From Salinisphaera sp. UBA1666 (lineage in GTDB: Bacteria > Pseudomonadota > Gammaproteobacteria > Nevskiales > Salinisphaeraceae): a stretch of 9,526 nt of DNA. Made by a program: the position numbers and the translations under genes. Location: positions 1 to 9,526 of the forward strand of contig DCKU01000175.1 in NCBI GenBank assembly GCA_002320455.1, given 5' to 3'. A model generated the notes under the pieces. The model did not search any database. It saw only the letters and a list, made by a program, of their open reading frames with translations, and was not told the DNA's origin. Positions within the stretch are counted from its first letter, which is position 1; every line of letters starts with the position of its first letter. Positions 1-6,191 of the stretch are shown here, piece by piece.

Positions 1-1
1 C

Positions 2-508
2 GAGTTCTCCAAGCGCACGATTCGGCAGGCCGTGGGTGATGACCGCAACGAAATCGTGGCGGCGGTACAGGTTCAGGTGAATCAGGCCGCCAAACAGCTC
101 GGCGTAGAAATCGAGGACGTGCGGATCATGAAGCTGGACCTGCCCGACAAGGTCAGCGACACGGTCTACGAGCGTATGCGCTCCGAGCGCCAGGAGGTTA
201 TCCGTACGTTGCGTGCCCAGGGCGAGGCCGCGGCCAAGGAAATCCGCGCCGATGCCAATCGTGAGCGCACCGAGGTGCTGGCCAAGGCCTACAACCAGGC
301 CGAGCAGGTTCGCGGTGAAGGTGACGCCAAGGCCGCCGGCATCTATGCCCAGGCCTACACGAAGAACGCCGAGTTCTATCGGTTCTATCGCAGCCTGGAG
401 ACGTATCGTCAGAGTATCGGCAGCGACGATTTCCTGCTGCTGGACCCGCAAGGCGAGCTGTTCCAGTATTTCAACCCGGCCGTCGGCGCGGCGCAGCCGC
501 CGGGCTAG
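2..508 (+). CDS. hflC: HflC, membrane protease modulator (5'-truncated)
   Basis: C-terminal half of HflC. With HflK it forms the large SPFH/prohibitin-like complex that surrounds and restrains the FtsH protease in the inner membrane. The reading frame is open from base 2, so the gene begins outside the window. About 168 residues are visible, against roughly 330 for the E. coli protein. The N-terminal membrane anchor and most of the SPFH domain are missing. What remains is the end of the SPFH domain (LGVEIEDVRI, then LPDKVSDTVYERMRSER), a long charged Ala/Glu/Arg-rich coiled coil containing RGEGDAKAAGIYAQAY, and the family's C-terminal block with FYRFYRSLETY and DPQGELFQYF. This order matches E. 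coli HflC closely from memory. hflK is expected just upstream. The DUF2065 gene follows after 3 bases, so the two are almost certainly co-transcribed. Nothing looks damaged; the truncation is only the window edge. Confidence 0.95.
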   Translation, partial: EFSKRTIRQAVGDDRNEIVAAVQVQVNQAAKQLGVEIEDVRIMKLDLPDKVSDTVYERMRSERQEVIRTLRAQGEAAAKEIRADANRERTEVLAKAYNQAEQVRGEGDAKAAGIYAQAYTKNAEFYRFYRSLETYRQSIGSDDFLLLDPQGELFQYFNPAVGAAQPPG

Positions 509-511
509 TCG

Positions 512-697
512 GTGTGGGTTGATGTGATTCGCGCGCTGGCGCTGGTGGCGGTGATCGAGGGCCTGGCCCCCTTCATCGCGCCGGGCGCCTGGCGCGACAC
601 GATGATTCGTCTGGCCGAGGTCGATGCCCGGCGGCTTCGCCTGTTTGGCGGCGTGGCAATTGCGGCCGGTGTCGTAGTCCTGCAGCTCGTTCATTAA
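512..697 (+). CDS. DUF2065 small inner-membrane protein (YjeT-like)
   Basis: A 61-residue hydrophobic protein of the DUF2065 family, to which E. coli YjeT belongs. The biochemical role is unknown. Two membrane segments are visible, about residues 4-22 (including ALALVAVIEGLAPFI) and 43-60 (including LFGGVAIAAGVVVLQL). They are joined by a short basic/acidic loop with GAWRDT. The EGL-P motif in the first segment and the RxFGG entry to the second are the family hallmarks. I chose the GTG at 512 because the resulting MW-start fits family members and leaves only 3 bases after hflC, which suggests translational coupling. No strong Shine-Dalgarno is seen. A later GTG at 524 is possible but would trim the N-terminus. 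Position between hflC and hisZ is conserved in gammaproteobacteria, which supports the call more than the short sequence does. Confidence 0.85.
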   Translation: MWVDVIRALALVAVIEGLAPFIAPGAWRDTMIRLAEVDARRLRLFGGVAIAAGVVVLQLVH

Positions 698-858
698 GAC
701 GTCGGGTCTTCCTTGTCGCGCCCGGTTGCGATAGCGTTCGCGACGCGAATCAATCGTGATCGGGAGATCAGCTTGTTCTTGGCCGCCCAGTCCATGCGCC
801 ACAAGGCGTATGCCCGTCCTGCCGGACTCATCCCCAATCGGCGTCACGGAGCGCTTTG
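698..858 (+). other. Intergenic region hflC operon - hisZ
   Basis: About 160 bases with no supported gene. Two short inverted repeats are visible. One runs 725-744: a 7-base-pair arm with one G-T pair and a 6-base loop. The other is TGATC-GGGA-GATCA at 757-770. Neither is followed by a T tract, so neither is a convincing terminator. I could not pick out a convincing promoter for hisZ. Read-through from the hflC operon or a promoter in this gap are both possible. Confidence 0.5.
848..851 (+). promoter_or_regulatory. Ribosome binding site of hisZ
   Basis: GGAG lies 7 bases before the ATG at 859. It favours that ATG over the TTG directly before it at 856. Confidence 0.7.
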
Positions 859-2064
859 ATGCAATCCAAACGATGGCTTTTGCCCGAGGGCGTGACCGAA
901 ACCGTGCCGCCGGAGTCCTGGCGGCTGGAAGCCGCCAGGCGTGCGCTGCTCGATCTCTACTGGCGCTGGGGCTTCGACCTGATCCGCCCGCCGCTGATCG
1001 AGTATCTGGACTCGCTGTTGACCGGCGCCGGCCACGAGCTGGACCTGCAGACCTTCAAGCTGACCGATCAGCTCAACGGCCGCATGATGGGCGTCAGATC
1101 CGACATGACCACCCAGGCCACGCGTATCGATGCCCACCGGCTGGCGGCCACCGGCACCGCGCGTTATTGCTATATCGGCTCGGTACTGCGGACCCGTCCG
1201 GAAGAGCCCGGCGGTTCGCGTTCGCCGTTGCAGGTCGGTGTCGAAAAGTTCGGCGACGGGCATCTGGCCAGCGATCTCGAAATCGTGTCGCTGATGCTGG
1301 AAACCCTGTCGGTCATGGGCATCACGCGCAGCTATCTCGATCTGGGGCACGTGGCGATCTATCGCCGGCTGGTGGCGGCCTGTGGTGTCGACGCCGATCT
1401 GGAGCCCACGGTCTTCGATATCGTCCAGCGCAAGTCGCGCCCGGATCTGGACCGGCTGGCCGTCGATGAGCGTATCGATACCCAGACCCATATCCGTTTT
1501 TCGGCGCTGATCGACCTAAACGGCCCGTCCGAGGTGCTCGAACAGGCGCGCGTAGCGCTCGGCGATATCGATCCGGCCATCGATGCCGCGCTGGTCGAGC
1601 TGGGCGACATGGTGGCGCTGATTCGTGAGCACTATCCGGATATGCCGCTGTTCCTAGACTTGGCCGAGCTGCGCGGCTATCGCTACAAGACCGGGCTGTT
1701 GTTTGCGGCATTCGCCCCCGGGCTGGGGCGCGAGCTGGCACGCGGCGGGCGGTATGACAACGTCGGCCGCGCGTTCGGCCGCCCGCGACCGGCGACCGGC
1801 TTCTCGGCTGATCTGAACCTGCTGGCTGCTCTCGGCGAATTTGCCGACTCGCGGACGAGCCGCGGCATTGCTGCACCACAGGACAATTCCGACGGTGCGC
1901 TGCTGGCCGAGATCCGCGCCTTGCGTGCGTCCGGCGAGCGGGTCATCACAGGCGCTTCCGACGACGAGGCAGCGGCCAGCGGCTGCGACCGGCGTCTGAC
2001 ACTTATCGACGGCACGTGGCGTGTGAGCGCCATTCCAACCAAGAGCGACGACAGTCATGGGTAA
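859..2064 (+). CDS. hisZ: HisZ, ATP phosphoribosyltransferase regulatory subunit
   Basis: A 401-residue catalytically inactive paralogue of histidyl-tRNA synthetase. It assembles with the short form of HisG and is needed for the first step of histidine synthesis (ATP + PRPP) and its feedback control by histidine. The class II synthetase fold is recognisable: WLLPEGVTE at the N-terminus, PPLIEYLDSLLTGAG (residues 44-58), RSDMTTQATRIDAH (80-93, the HisZ version of RADITPQVAR), GSVLRTRP (107-114, motif 2-like), DLGHVAIYR (161-169), ELRGYRYKTG (270-279) and ARGGRYDNVGRAFGR (294-308) followed by PATGFSADL. No HisRS anticodon-binding domain is present. The usual length is near 390-400. The TTQAT segment departs slightly from the common TPQVA. 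Start is ATG 859, with GGAG 7 bases upstream; a TTG one codon earlier is less likely. The stop overlaps the purA start by 8 bases. HisZ implies a short HisG elsewhere in the genome. Confidence 0.95.
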   Translation: MQSKRWLLPEGVTETVPPESWRLEAARRALLDLYWRWGFDLIRPPLIEYLDSLLTGAGHELDLQTFKLTDQLNGRMMGVRSDMTTQATRIDAHRLAATGTARYCYIGSVLRTRPEEPGGSRSPLQVGVEKFGDGHLASDLEIVSLMLETLSVMGITRSYLDLGHVAIYRRLVAACGVDADLEPTVFDIVQRKSRPDLDRLAVDERIDTQTHIRFSALIDLNGPSEVLEQARVALGDIDPAIDAALVELGDMVALIREHYPDMPLFLDLAELRGYRYKTGLLFAAFAPGLGRELARGGRYDNVGRAFGRPRPATGFSADLNLLAALGEFADSRTSRGIAAPQDNSDGALLAEIRALRASGERVITGASDDEAAASGCDRRLTLIDGTWRVSAIPTKSDDSHG

Positions 2065-3352
2065 ACGCGTCATCGTCATCGGCAGCCAGTGGGGCGACGA
2101 AGGCAAGGGCAAGATCGTGGATCTGCTGACCGACCGCACCCGCCACGTGGTGCGTTTCCAGGGCGGGCACAACGCCGGCCACACGCTGGTGATCGGCGGT
2201 GAGAAGACGGTGCTCCATCTGATCCCCTCGGGCATCCTGCACGACGGGGTGACCTGCCACATCGGCAACGGGGTGGTGCTCTCGCCGGCAGCACTCCTGG
2301 AAGAGATGGCCACGCTGTCCGAGCGCGGCGTGCCGGTGGCCGAGCGGCTGCGCATCAGCCCGGCTTGTCCGCTGATTCTCGACAGCCACGTGGCGCTGGA
2401 CAAGGCGCGCGAGGCTGCCCGCGGCGCGGCTGCCATCGGCACCACCGGCCGTGGTATCGGCCCGGCCTACGAAGACAAGGTGGCGCGACGCGCGGTGCGC
2501 GTGGGCGATCTGTTCAAGCGTGAAATGTTGGCGGCCAAGCTGGGCGAGGCGCTGGACTATCACAACTTCGTGCTCAAGCACTATTTCCAGGCCGAGCCGG
2601 TGGATTTCCAGGCCCAGCTCGATACCTGCCTGGAACAGGCCGAGGCCATAGCACCCATGGTCGCCGACGTAGCGGAGCTGCTGCGCCAGGCCTACATCGC
2701 GGATGAATCGGTCGTCTTCGAGGGTGCCCAGGGCGCGCTGCTCGACGTCGACCACGGCACCTATCCGTTCGTGACGTCCTCCAACACCACCGCCGGCGGT
2801 GCGTCCACCGGGTCGGGCGTGGGCCCCACCTGTTTCGATCACGTACTGGGCGTGGTCAAGGCCTACACCACGCGCGTGGGCTCTGGGCCGTTTCCCACCG
2901 AGCTCGACGACCACTACGGGCGTCACCTCGCCGAGAAGGGCGCCGAGTTCGGCGCGACCACCGGCCGCGCCCGGCGCTGTGGCTGGTTCGATGCCGTGGG
3001 CCTGCGGCGTGCGGCGTTCAACAACGGCCTGTCGGGGCTGTGCATCACCAAGCTCGACGTGCTGGACGGCCTGGATGCGATTCGTATCTGTACCGGGTAT
3101 CGCCACGAGGGCCAGACCCTGGCCGTGCCGCCGACCGGCGCCGAAGCGCTGGCGGCCTGCGAGCCGGTGTATGAAGAAATGCCCGGCTGGTCGGAGTCCA
3201 CCTCGGGCGTGCGCGACTACGACGCCCTGCCGGCCAACGCGCGAGCCTATCTCGACCGGCTGGCCGAAATCGTCGACGTGCCGATCGATATCGTCTCGAC
3301 CGGGCCGGATCGTGCTGACACCATCGTGCTCAAGCATCCATTGGCGGCCTAA
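2057..3352 (+). CDS. purA: Adenylosuccinate synthetase
   Basis: PurA (431 residues; E. coli 432) catalyses IMP + aspartate + GTP to adenylosuccinate + GDP + phosphate, the committed step from IMP to AMP, in the cytoplasm. All landmarks are present. The GDEGKGK phosphate loop is at 13-19, with catalytic Asp14. QGGHNAGH (35-42) carries catalytic His42. GTTGRGIGPAYEDK (128-141) binds IMP. EGAQGALLDVDHGTYPFVTSS spans 222-242. TTGRARRCGWFDAV (301-314) is the aspartate-binding loop, TKLD (331-334) recognises guanine, and STGPDR is at 414-419. The start ATG lies inside the end of hisZ (8-base overlap) with only a weak Shine-Dalgarno, so it is probably translated by coupling from hisZ. Two hairpins follow the stop. 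Nothing is missing or frameshifted. Confidence 0.98.
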   Translation: MGKRVIVIGSQWGDEGKGKIVDLLTDRTRHVVRFQGGHNAGHTLVIGGEKTVLHLIPSGILHDGVTCHIGNGVVLSPAALLEEMATLSERGVPVAERLRISPACPLILDSHVALDKAREAARGAAAIGTTGRGIGPAYEDKVARRAVRVGDLFKREMLAAKLGEALDYHNFVLKHYFQAEPVDFQAQLDTCLEQAEAIAPMVADVAELLRQAYIADESVVFEGAQGALLDVDHGTYPFVTSSNTTAGGASTGSGVGPTCFDHVLGVVKAYTTRVGSGPFPTELDDHYGRHLAEKGAEFGATTGRARRCGWFDAVGLRRAAFNNGLSGLCITKLDVLDGLDAIRICTGYRHEGQTLAVPPTGAEALAACEPVYEEMPGWSESTSGVRDYDALPANARAYLDRLAEIVDVPIDIVSTGPDRADTIVLKHPLAA

Positions 3353-3372
3353 CGGCCGGCGAGTCGCCGTTA
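3350..3372 (+). other. Hairpin enclosing the purA stop codon
   Basis: Perfect 7-base-pair inverted repeat: TAACGGC (3350-3356) and GCCGTTA (3366-3372), with a 9-base loop. The purA TAA stop forms the outer end of the 5' arm. There is no T tract directly after it. It sits 4 bases before the terminator stem, so the two could stack as a tandem 3' structure. Function is inferred, possibly transcript 3'-end protection. Confidence 0.55.
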
Positions 3373-3376
3373 TCCG

Positions 3377-3406
3377 GGCCGCGCGTTCGTCGCGGCCTGT
3401 TTTGTT
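3377..3406 (+). terminator. Intrinsic terminator of the hisZ-purA transcript
   Basis: Perfect 7-base-pair all-GC stem: GGCCGCG (3377-3383) with CGCGGCC (3391-3397) around a 7-base loop. It is followed at once by TGTTTTGTT. This is a typical rho-independent layout, although the T tract is interrupted by G. It lies only about 50 bases before the permease start, so some read-through into the permease, or a permease promoter overlapping this structure, is possible. Confidence 0.75.
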
Positions 3407-3453
3407 GGGGCTTGTGGCCACGCGGGCCCGACGCAGACCAGACAGACCCGCCC

Positions 3454-4809
3454 ATGATTGATTCTTCCCACGCCGGCAGGCGATCCGGCCCGGTCCGGGC
3501 GATTGCCGGGTATTTCGATTTCGACGGGCAGGGCACCGATTTCCGGCGCGAAACGCTGGGGGGCATCACGACCTTCCTGGCCATGGCCTACATCATGTTC
3601 GTCAACCCGACGATTCTGGCGGCAGCCGGCATGGACGCGCAGGCGGTGTTCACGGCCACCGCGCTGTCGGCCATCGTGGGCACGGTGCTGATGGGCCTGA
3701 TCGCGCGTTATCCGGTGGGTATCGCGCCCAGCATGGGCCTCAACGCGTTTTTTGCGTATTCGGTGGTGCTGGGGATGGGCGTGTCCTGGCAGACCGCGCT
3801 GGTCGGCGTGTTGTTCTCCGGGCTGATCTTCGTGGCCATCACGCTGTTTCGGATTCGCGAGATGATTCTCGATGCGATCCCGCTGGATCTTAAGCTGGCC
3901 GCGGCCTGTGGTATTGGCCTGTTCATCGCGCTGATCGGCCTCGAGGATTCGGACATCGTGGTCGACAGCCCGGCCACGCTGGTCACGCTGGGTGATCTGA
4001 CAGCACCCGCCACGCTATTGACGATCTTCGGGCTCGTGGCGTCGGTGGCCCTCATGCTGCGTCGCTTTCCCGGCGCGATCTTCTTCGGCATGGTCGCCAC
4101 CTCGCTGGCCGGCATGGCCACCGGCGTGATCGATATTCCGACGGCGGTGGTCTCCGCGATTCCCTCGGTAGGCCCGGTGTTCGGCGTGGCCGTCAGTCAG
4201 TTGTTCGCCCATCCGGAAGAGGTCTTCACGCTGAATCTGGCCGTGGTGGTGCTGACGTTTTTGTTCGTCGAGTTCTTCGACACCGCGGGCACGCTGATGG
4301 CGGTCGCCAGCAAGGCCGGGCTCATGCAGGGCAATCGCATGCAGCGCGCGCGGGCGGCGCTGCTGGCCGATTCCTCGTCGGTGGTCGCCTCGGCCGTCAT
4401 CGGCAGCTCGCCGACCACGTCATATATCGAGTCGACCGCCGGGGTGGCCACGGGCGCGCGGACCGGCTTCTCGGCGCTGGTGACCGCCGCGCTGTTCGGG
4501 TTGGCCCTGTTCTTTTCGCCGCTTTTGGCCGTGGTTACCGCCAACGTCACGGCACCCGCGCTGATCATCGTGGGCGTACTCATGGTGGCCGCGCTCGACG
4601 AGATCGACTGGAAACGCCTGGAAATCGCGGTGCCGGCGTTTCTTACGCTGATCGCCATGCCGGCGACCTACAGTATCGCCAACGGCATCGCGCTGGGGCT
4701 GGTGATCTATCCCGTCACGATGGTGTGTGCCGGGCGGGCTCGCGAGCTACACCCGATTCTGTATGCACTGTTCGCGGTGTTCGTGGCTTATTTCGCGTTT
4801 CTGGCGTAG
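3454..4809 (+). CDS. AzgA-type NCS2 purine permease (hypoxanthine/guanine/adenine)
   Basis: A 451-residue, strongly hydrophobic transporter of the AzgA branch of the NCS2 nucleobase family (E. coli AdeP/AdeQ and GhxP/GhxQ, B. subtilis PbuG/PbuO). It is expected to import purine bases by proton symport. Family marks are FDFDGQGTDFRRETLGGITTF near the N-terminus (21-41), MAYIMFVNP (44-52), SMGLNAFFAY (93-102, usually GMGLNAFFAY), VEFFDTAGTL (272-281) and GSSPTTSYIESTAGVATGAR (317-336). The last two contain the substrate-site acidic residues. About 12-14 membrane segments are visible. The ATG at 3454 leaves the conserved start region intact; a TTG at 3412 would add 14 atypical residues and run almost into the purA terminator. 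No good Shine-Dalgarno is seen. The exact base transported cannot be read from sequence. The neighbouring adenine deaminase, convergent with it, argues for adenine among the substrates. Confidence 0.9.
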   Translation: MIDSSHAGRRSGPVRAIAGYFDFDGQGTDFRRETLGGITTFLAMAYIMFVNPTILAAAGMDAQAVFTATALSAIVGTVLMGLIARYPVGIAPSMGLNAFFAYSVVLGMGVSWQTALVGVLFSGLIFVAITLFRIREMILDAIPLDLKLAAACGIGLFIALIGLEDSDIVVDSPATLVTLGDLTAPATLLTIFGLVASVALMLRRFPGAIFFGMVATSLAGMATGVIDIPTAVVSAIPSVGPVFGVAVSQLFAHPEEVFTLNLAVVVLTFLFVEFFDTAGTLMAVASKAGLMQGNRMQRARAALLADSSSVVASAVIGSSPTTSYIESTAGVATGARTGFSALVTAALFGLALFFSPLLAVVTANVTAPALIIVGVLMVAALDEIDWKRLEIAVPAFLTLIAMPATYSIANGIALGLVIYPVTMVCAGRARELHPILYALFAVFVAYFAFLA

Positions 4810-4854
4810 ATCTGACCTAGACCTGGTCTCGATATCGCCTAGGGTCGGACCAGA

Positions 4855-4890
4855 CAGGCCGCCGGGGCGCTGACTGACACCGGCGGCCTG
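4855..4890. terminator. Long inverted repeat between convergent permease and deaminase genes
   Basis: Perfect 11-base-pair inverted repeat: CAGGCCGCCGG (4855-4865) and CCGGCGGCCTG (4880-4890), with a 14-base loop. It lies 45 bases after the permease stop and 8 bases after the deaminase stop on the other strand. It is symmetric and so could end both transcripts. However, neither side has a T tract, so it is not a canonical intrinsic terminator. Confidence 0.5.
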
Positions 4891-4898
4891 GCGGCGCG

Positions 4899-5903
4899 TT
4901 AGGCGCCCATGTAGGCTTCGATCTCGGCCAGCACGGCTTCGCGACGATCGGCCGGCATAAAGGCATCGCGTACGCCGTTGGCCGCGATCATGCGACACAT
5001 GGCCTCGTCCCAGTCGAAGGCCGCCACGCAGGCCGCAAAGTTATTGACCATGCCGCCGCCGAAATAGGCGGGATCGTCCGAGTTGATATTGACGTTGAGC
5101 CCCTCGGCGATCATGGCGGGCAGATTGTGGTCCTCGAGCCGGGCCACGCCTTTCAGATACACATTAGACAGCGGGCAGACGGTCAGCGGCATGCGCGACT
5201 CGCGCAGACGGGCCACCAGTTCCGGGTCTTCCATGGCGCGCACGCCGTGGTCGATCCGACAGACGTTCAACACGTCCAGCGCGCCGGTGACATACTCGGG
5301 CCCGCCTTCTTCGCCGGCATGGGCCACGCGGGGAATCCCCAGTTCTGCCGCACGGGCGAACACGGCGGCGAATTTCTCCGGCGGGTTGCCGACCTCAGCG
5401 CTGTCCAGGCCGATGGCCGCGATCTCGCCGTACCAGGGCGCGGCGTCTTCAAGCACCTCGGCGGCCTCGTCGGCGTCGCGATCCCGCATGAAGCTCATGA
5501 TGAGCGCGCTGGAGACATCCAGGCGGGCACTTGCGTCGCGCATGGCGGTCAGCAGGCCGTCGAAGCAGGTATCCAGAGTGACGCCCCGCGCGCGATGCGC
5601 CTGGGGGTCGAACGAGATATCGGCGTGACGGACACCATCGGCTGCGGCCCGCTCGAAATAGGCCATGGCTAGATCGTAGAAATCATCGCGCGTGATGAGT
5701 ACGTCCATGCCCTGGTAATAAAGCGCAAGAAACGCGGACAAGTCCTCGAACTCGTACGCGGCGCGCAGCGACTCGGCGTTGTCGTAGGGCAGGGTGATGT
5801 CGTTACGCTCGGCCAGCTCGAATTGTTGTTCGGGCGTGAGCGTGCCCTCGATATGCAGATGTAGCTCGGCCTTGGGCAGGCCGGCCAGCCAGTCGTTGGT
5901 CAC
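4899..5903 (-). CDS. Adenine deaminase (adenosine/adenine deaminase family)
   Basis: A 334-residue zinc-dependent deaminase of the ADA family; automated pipelines would probably name it add. Metal and catalytic residues are in place: ELHLHIEG with His15/His17, HAGEEG (195-200) with zinc ligand His195 and Glu198, RIDHG (216-220) with His219, and NSDDP (274-278) with Asp276/Asp277. Several segments follow the bacterial adenine deaminase subgroup (Pseudomonas PA0148-like, yeast Aah1-like) rather than true adenosine deaminase: LYYQGMDVL (61-69), FDPQAHRARG (98-107), GLDSAEVGNPP (165-175) and HAGEEGGPEYV (195-205). The likely reaction is adenine + water to hypoxanthine + ammonia. Start is GTG at 5903, with GGAG 6 bases upstream. 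It converges with the purine permease and lies downstream of tRNA-Leu on the same strand, separated by a strong terminator. ADA-family membership is certain; substrate is inference. Confidence 0.9.
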   Translation of the reverse strand: MTNDWLAGLPKAELHLHIEGTLTPEQQFELAERNDITLPYDNAESLRAAYEFEDLSAFLALYYQGMDVLITRDDFYDLAMAYFERAAADGVRHADISFDPQAHRARGVTLDTCFDGLLTAMRDASARLDVSSALIMSFMRDRDADEAAEVLEDAAPWYGEIAAIGLDSAEVGNPPEKFAAVFARAAELGIPRVAHAGEEGGPEYVTGALDVLNVCRIDHGVRAMEDPELVARLRESRMPLTVCPLSNVYLKGVARLEDHNLPAMIAEGLNVNINSDDPAYFGGGMVNNFAACVAAFDWDEAMCRMIAANGVRDAFMPADRREAVLAEIEAYMGA

Positions 5904-5909
5904 GTGAGG

Positions 5910-5913
5910 CTCC
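5910..5913 (-). promoter_or_regulatory. Ribosome binding site of the adenine deaminase gene
   Basis: On the minus strand GGAG lies 6 bases before the GTG start at 5903. This supports the non-ATG start; there is no nearby in-frame ATG upstream. Confidence 0.65.
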
Positions 5914-5929
5914 AGTCTATGATGTCGGG

Positions 5930-5962
5930 CTTGAAAAACAGGCGATAAGCACCTGTTTCAAG
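5930..5962 (-). other. Second hairpin in the adenine deaminase leader
   Basis: Imperfect inverted repeat. On the plus strand, CTTGAAAAACAGG (5930-5942) pairs with CCTGTTTCAAG (5952-5962), leaving two A bases bulged and a 9-base loop. On the minus strand it follows the tRNA-Leu terminator T run by 2 bases and ends about 26 bases before the deaminase start codon. Its distal arm carries a run of five T. It could be a back-up terminator or a leader element of the deaminase gene. I see no match to the purine riboswitch core. Confidence 0.5.
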
Positions 5963-5964
5963 AC

Positions 5965-6000
5965 AAAAAAAAGCCCGGACCGCCTGCTGGCGATCCGGGC
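5965..6000 (-). terminator. Intrinsic terminator of tRNA-Leu
   Basis: Reading the minus strand, GCCCGGA and TCCGGGC arms (7 base pairs) continue through one mismatch into a 4-base-pair inner stem closed by a 4-base loop. Eight consecutive T follow (5972 down to 5965). It begins about 11 bases after the tRNA CCA end. This is a strong rho-independent terminator and separates the tRNA transcript from the deaminase gene. Confidence 0.92.
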
Positions 6001-6011
6001 CTTTCGTATTC

Positions 6012-6098
6012 TGGTGCCCGGGAGAGGATTTGAACCTCCACGACCGTTAGGTCACTAGCACCTGAAGCTAGCGCGTCTACCAATTCCGCCACCCGGGC
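6012..6098 (-). tRNA. tRNA-Leu (anticodon CAG)
   Basis: An 87-base class II tRNA with encoded CCA, very close to E. coli tRNA-Leu(CAG). The acceptor stem pairs GCCCGGG (5' end at 6098) with CCCGGGC before A-CCA. The D-arm region reads GGCGGAATTGGTAGACGCG. The anticodon arm CTAGC-TTCAGGT-GCTAG puts CAG at 6064-6062, which reads CUG codons. The long variable arm has a GACC-TAAC-GGTC stem, typical of leucine, serine and tyrosine tRNAs. The T loop contains TTCAAAT. CUG is the dominant leucine codon in this GC-rich genome, so this should be a heavily used tRNA. It stands alone, with its own promoter and terminator, between the deaminase gene and rnr. Confidence 0.97.
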
Positions 6099-6112
6099 AA
6101 CGAAGAGCACGT

Positions 6113-6141
6113 AATGTAGTGGCCACGCAATAAGTTGTCAA
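6113..6141 (-). promoter_or_regulatory. Sigma70-type promoter of tRNA-Leu
   Basis: On the minus strand a perfect -35 hexamer TTGACA (6141-6136) is followed by a 17-base spacer and TACATT (6118-6113) as -10, with 4 of 6 matches including the first two and the last base. Transcription would start near 6106, giving a very short 5' leader before the mature tRNA end at 6098. Spacing and position are ideal. Confidence 0.7.
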
Positions 6142-6148
6142 TTACTGC

Positions 6149-6176
6149 TTGAGCGATTTTTTACTTCCGGTATCGT
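6149..6176 (+). promoter_or_regulatory. Possible promoter of rnr
   Basis: TTGAGC (6149-6154) and TATCGT (6171-6176), separated by 16 bases, resemble a moderate sigma70 promoter. It is placed back to back with the tRNA-Leu promoter. The start would fall near 6183, leaving a leader of roughly 16 bases that includes the GGAG at 6188. Each hexamer matches 4 of 6 consensus bases, so this is a candidate only. Confidence 0.4.
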
Positions 6177-6187
6177 ACGCGGTCTAT

Positions 6188-6191
6188 GGAG
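6188..6191 (+). promoter_or_regulatory. Ribosome binding site of rnr
   Basis: GGAG lies 7 bases before the TTG at 6199. It supports that non-ATG start. The ATG at 6186 overlaps this site and opens only a six-codon frame in another register. Confidence 0.65.

Noticed and set aside
756..1469. 237-codon plus-strand frame overlapping the start of hisZ
   Set aside because: It runs out of frame through hisZ, is Arg/Ala-rich and has no family resemblance. hisZ explains the DNA.
2003..3421. 472-codon open frame on the minus strand opposite purA
   Set aside because: It mirrors a fully conserved purA, is His/Arg/Gly-rich and has no recognisable domain. Long antisense frames are usual in GC-rich genes.
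3375..3430. Anti-terminator pairing of CGGGCC (3375-3380) with GGCCCG (3425-3430)
   Set aside because: The partner lies downstream of the terminator, so it would be transcribed too late to prevent termination. In GC-rich DNA such matches are common.
5904..5972. Purine riboswitch in the adenine deaminase leader
   Set aside because: The hairpin is a single stem; the conserved three-way junction and loop sequences of the purine aptamer are absent and the leader is too short.
6135..6163. Alternative rnr promoter using TTGTCA at 6135
   Set aside because: The -10 at the right distance would be TTTTTA, a poor match. TTGAGC/TATCGT fits better.
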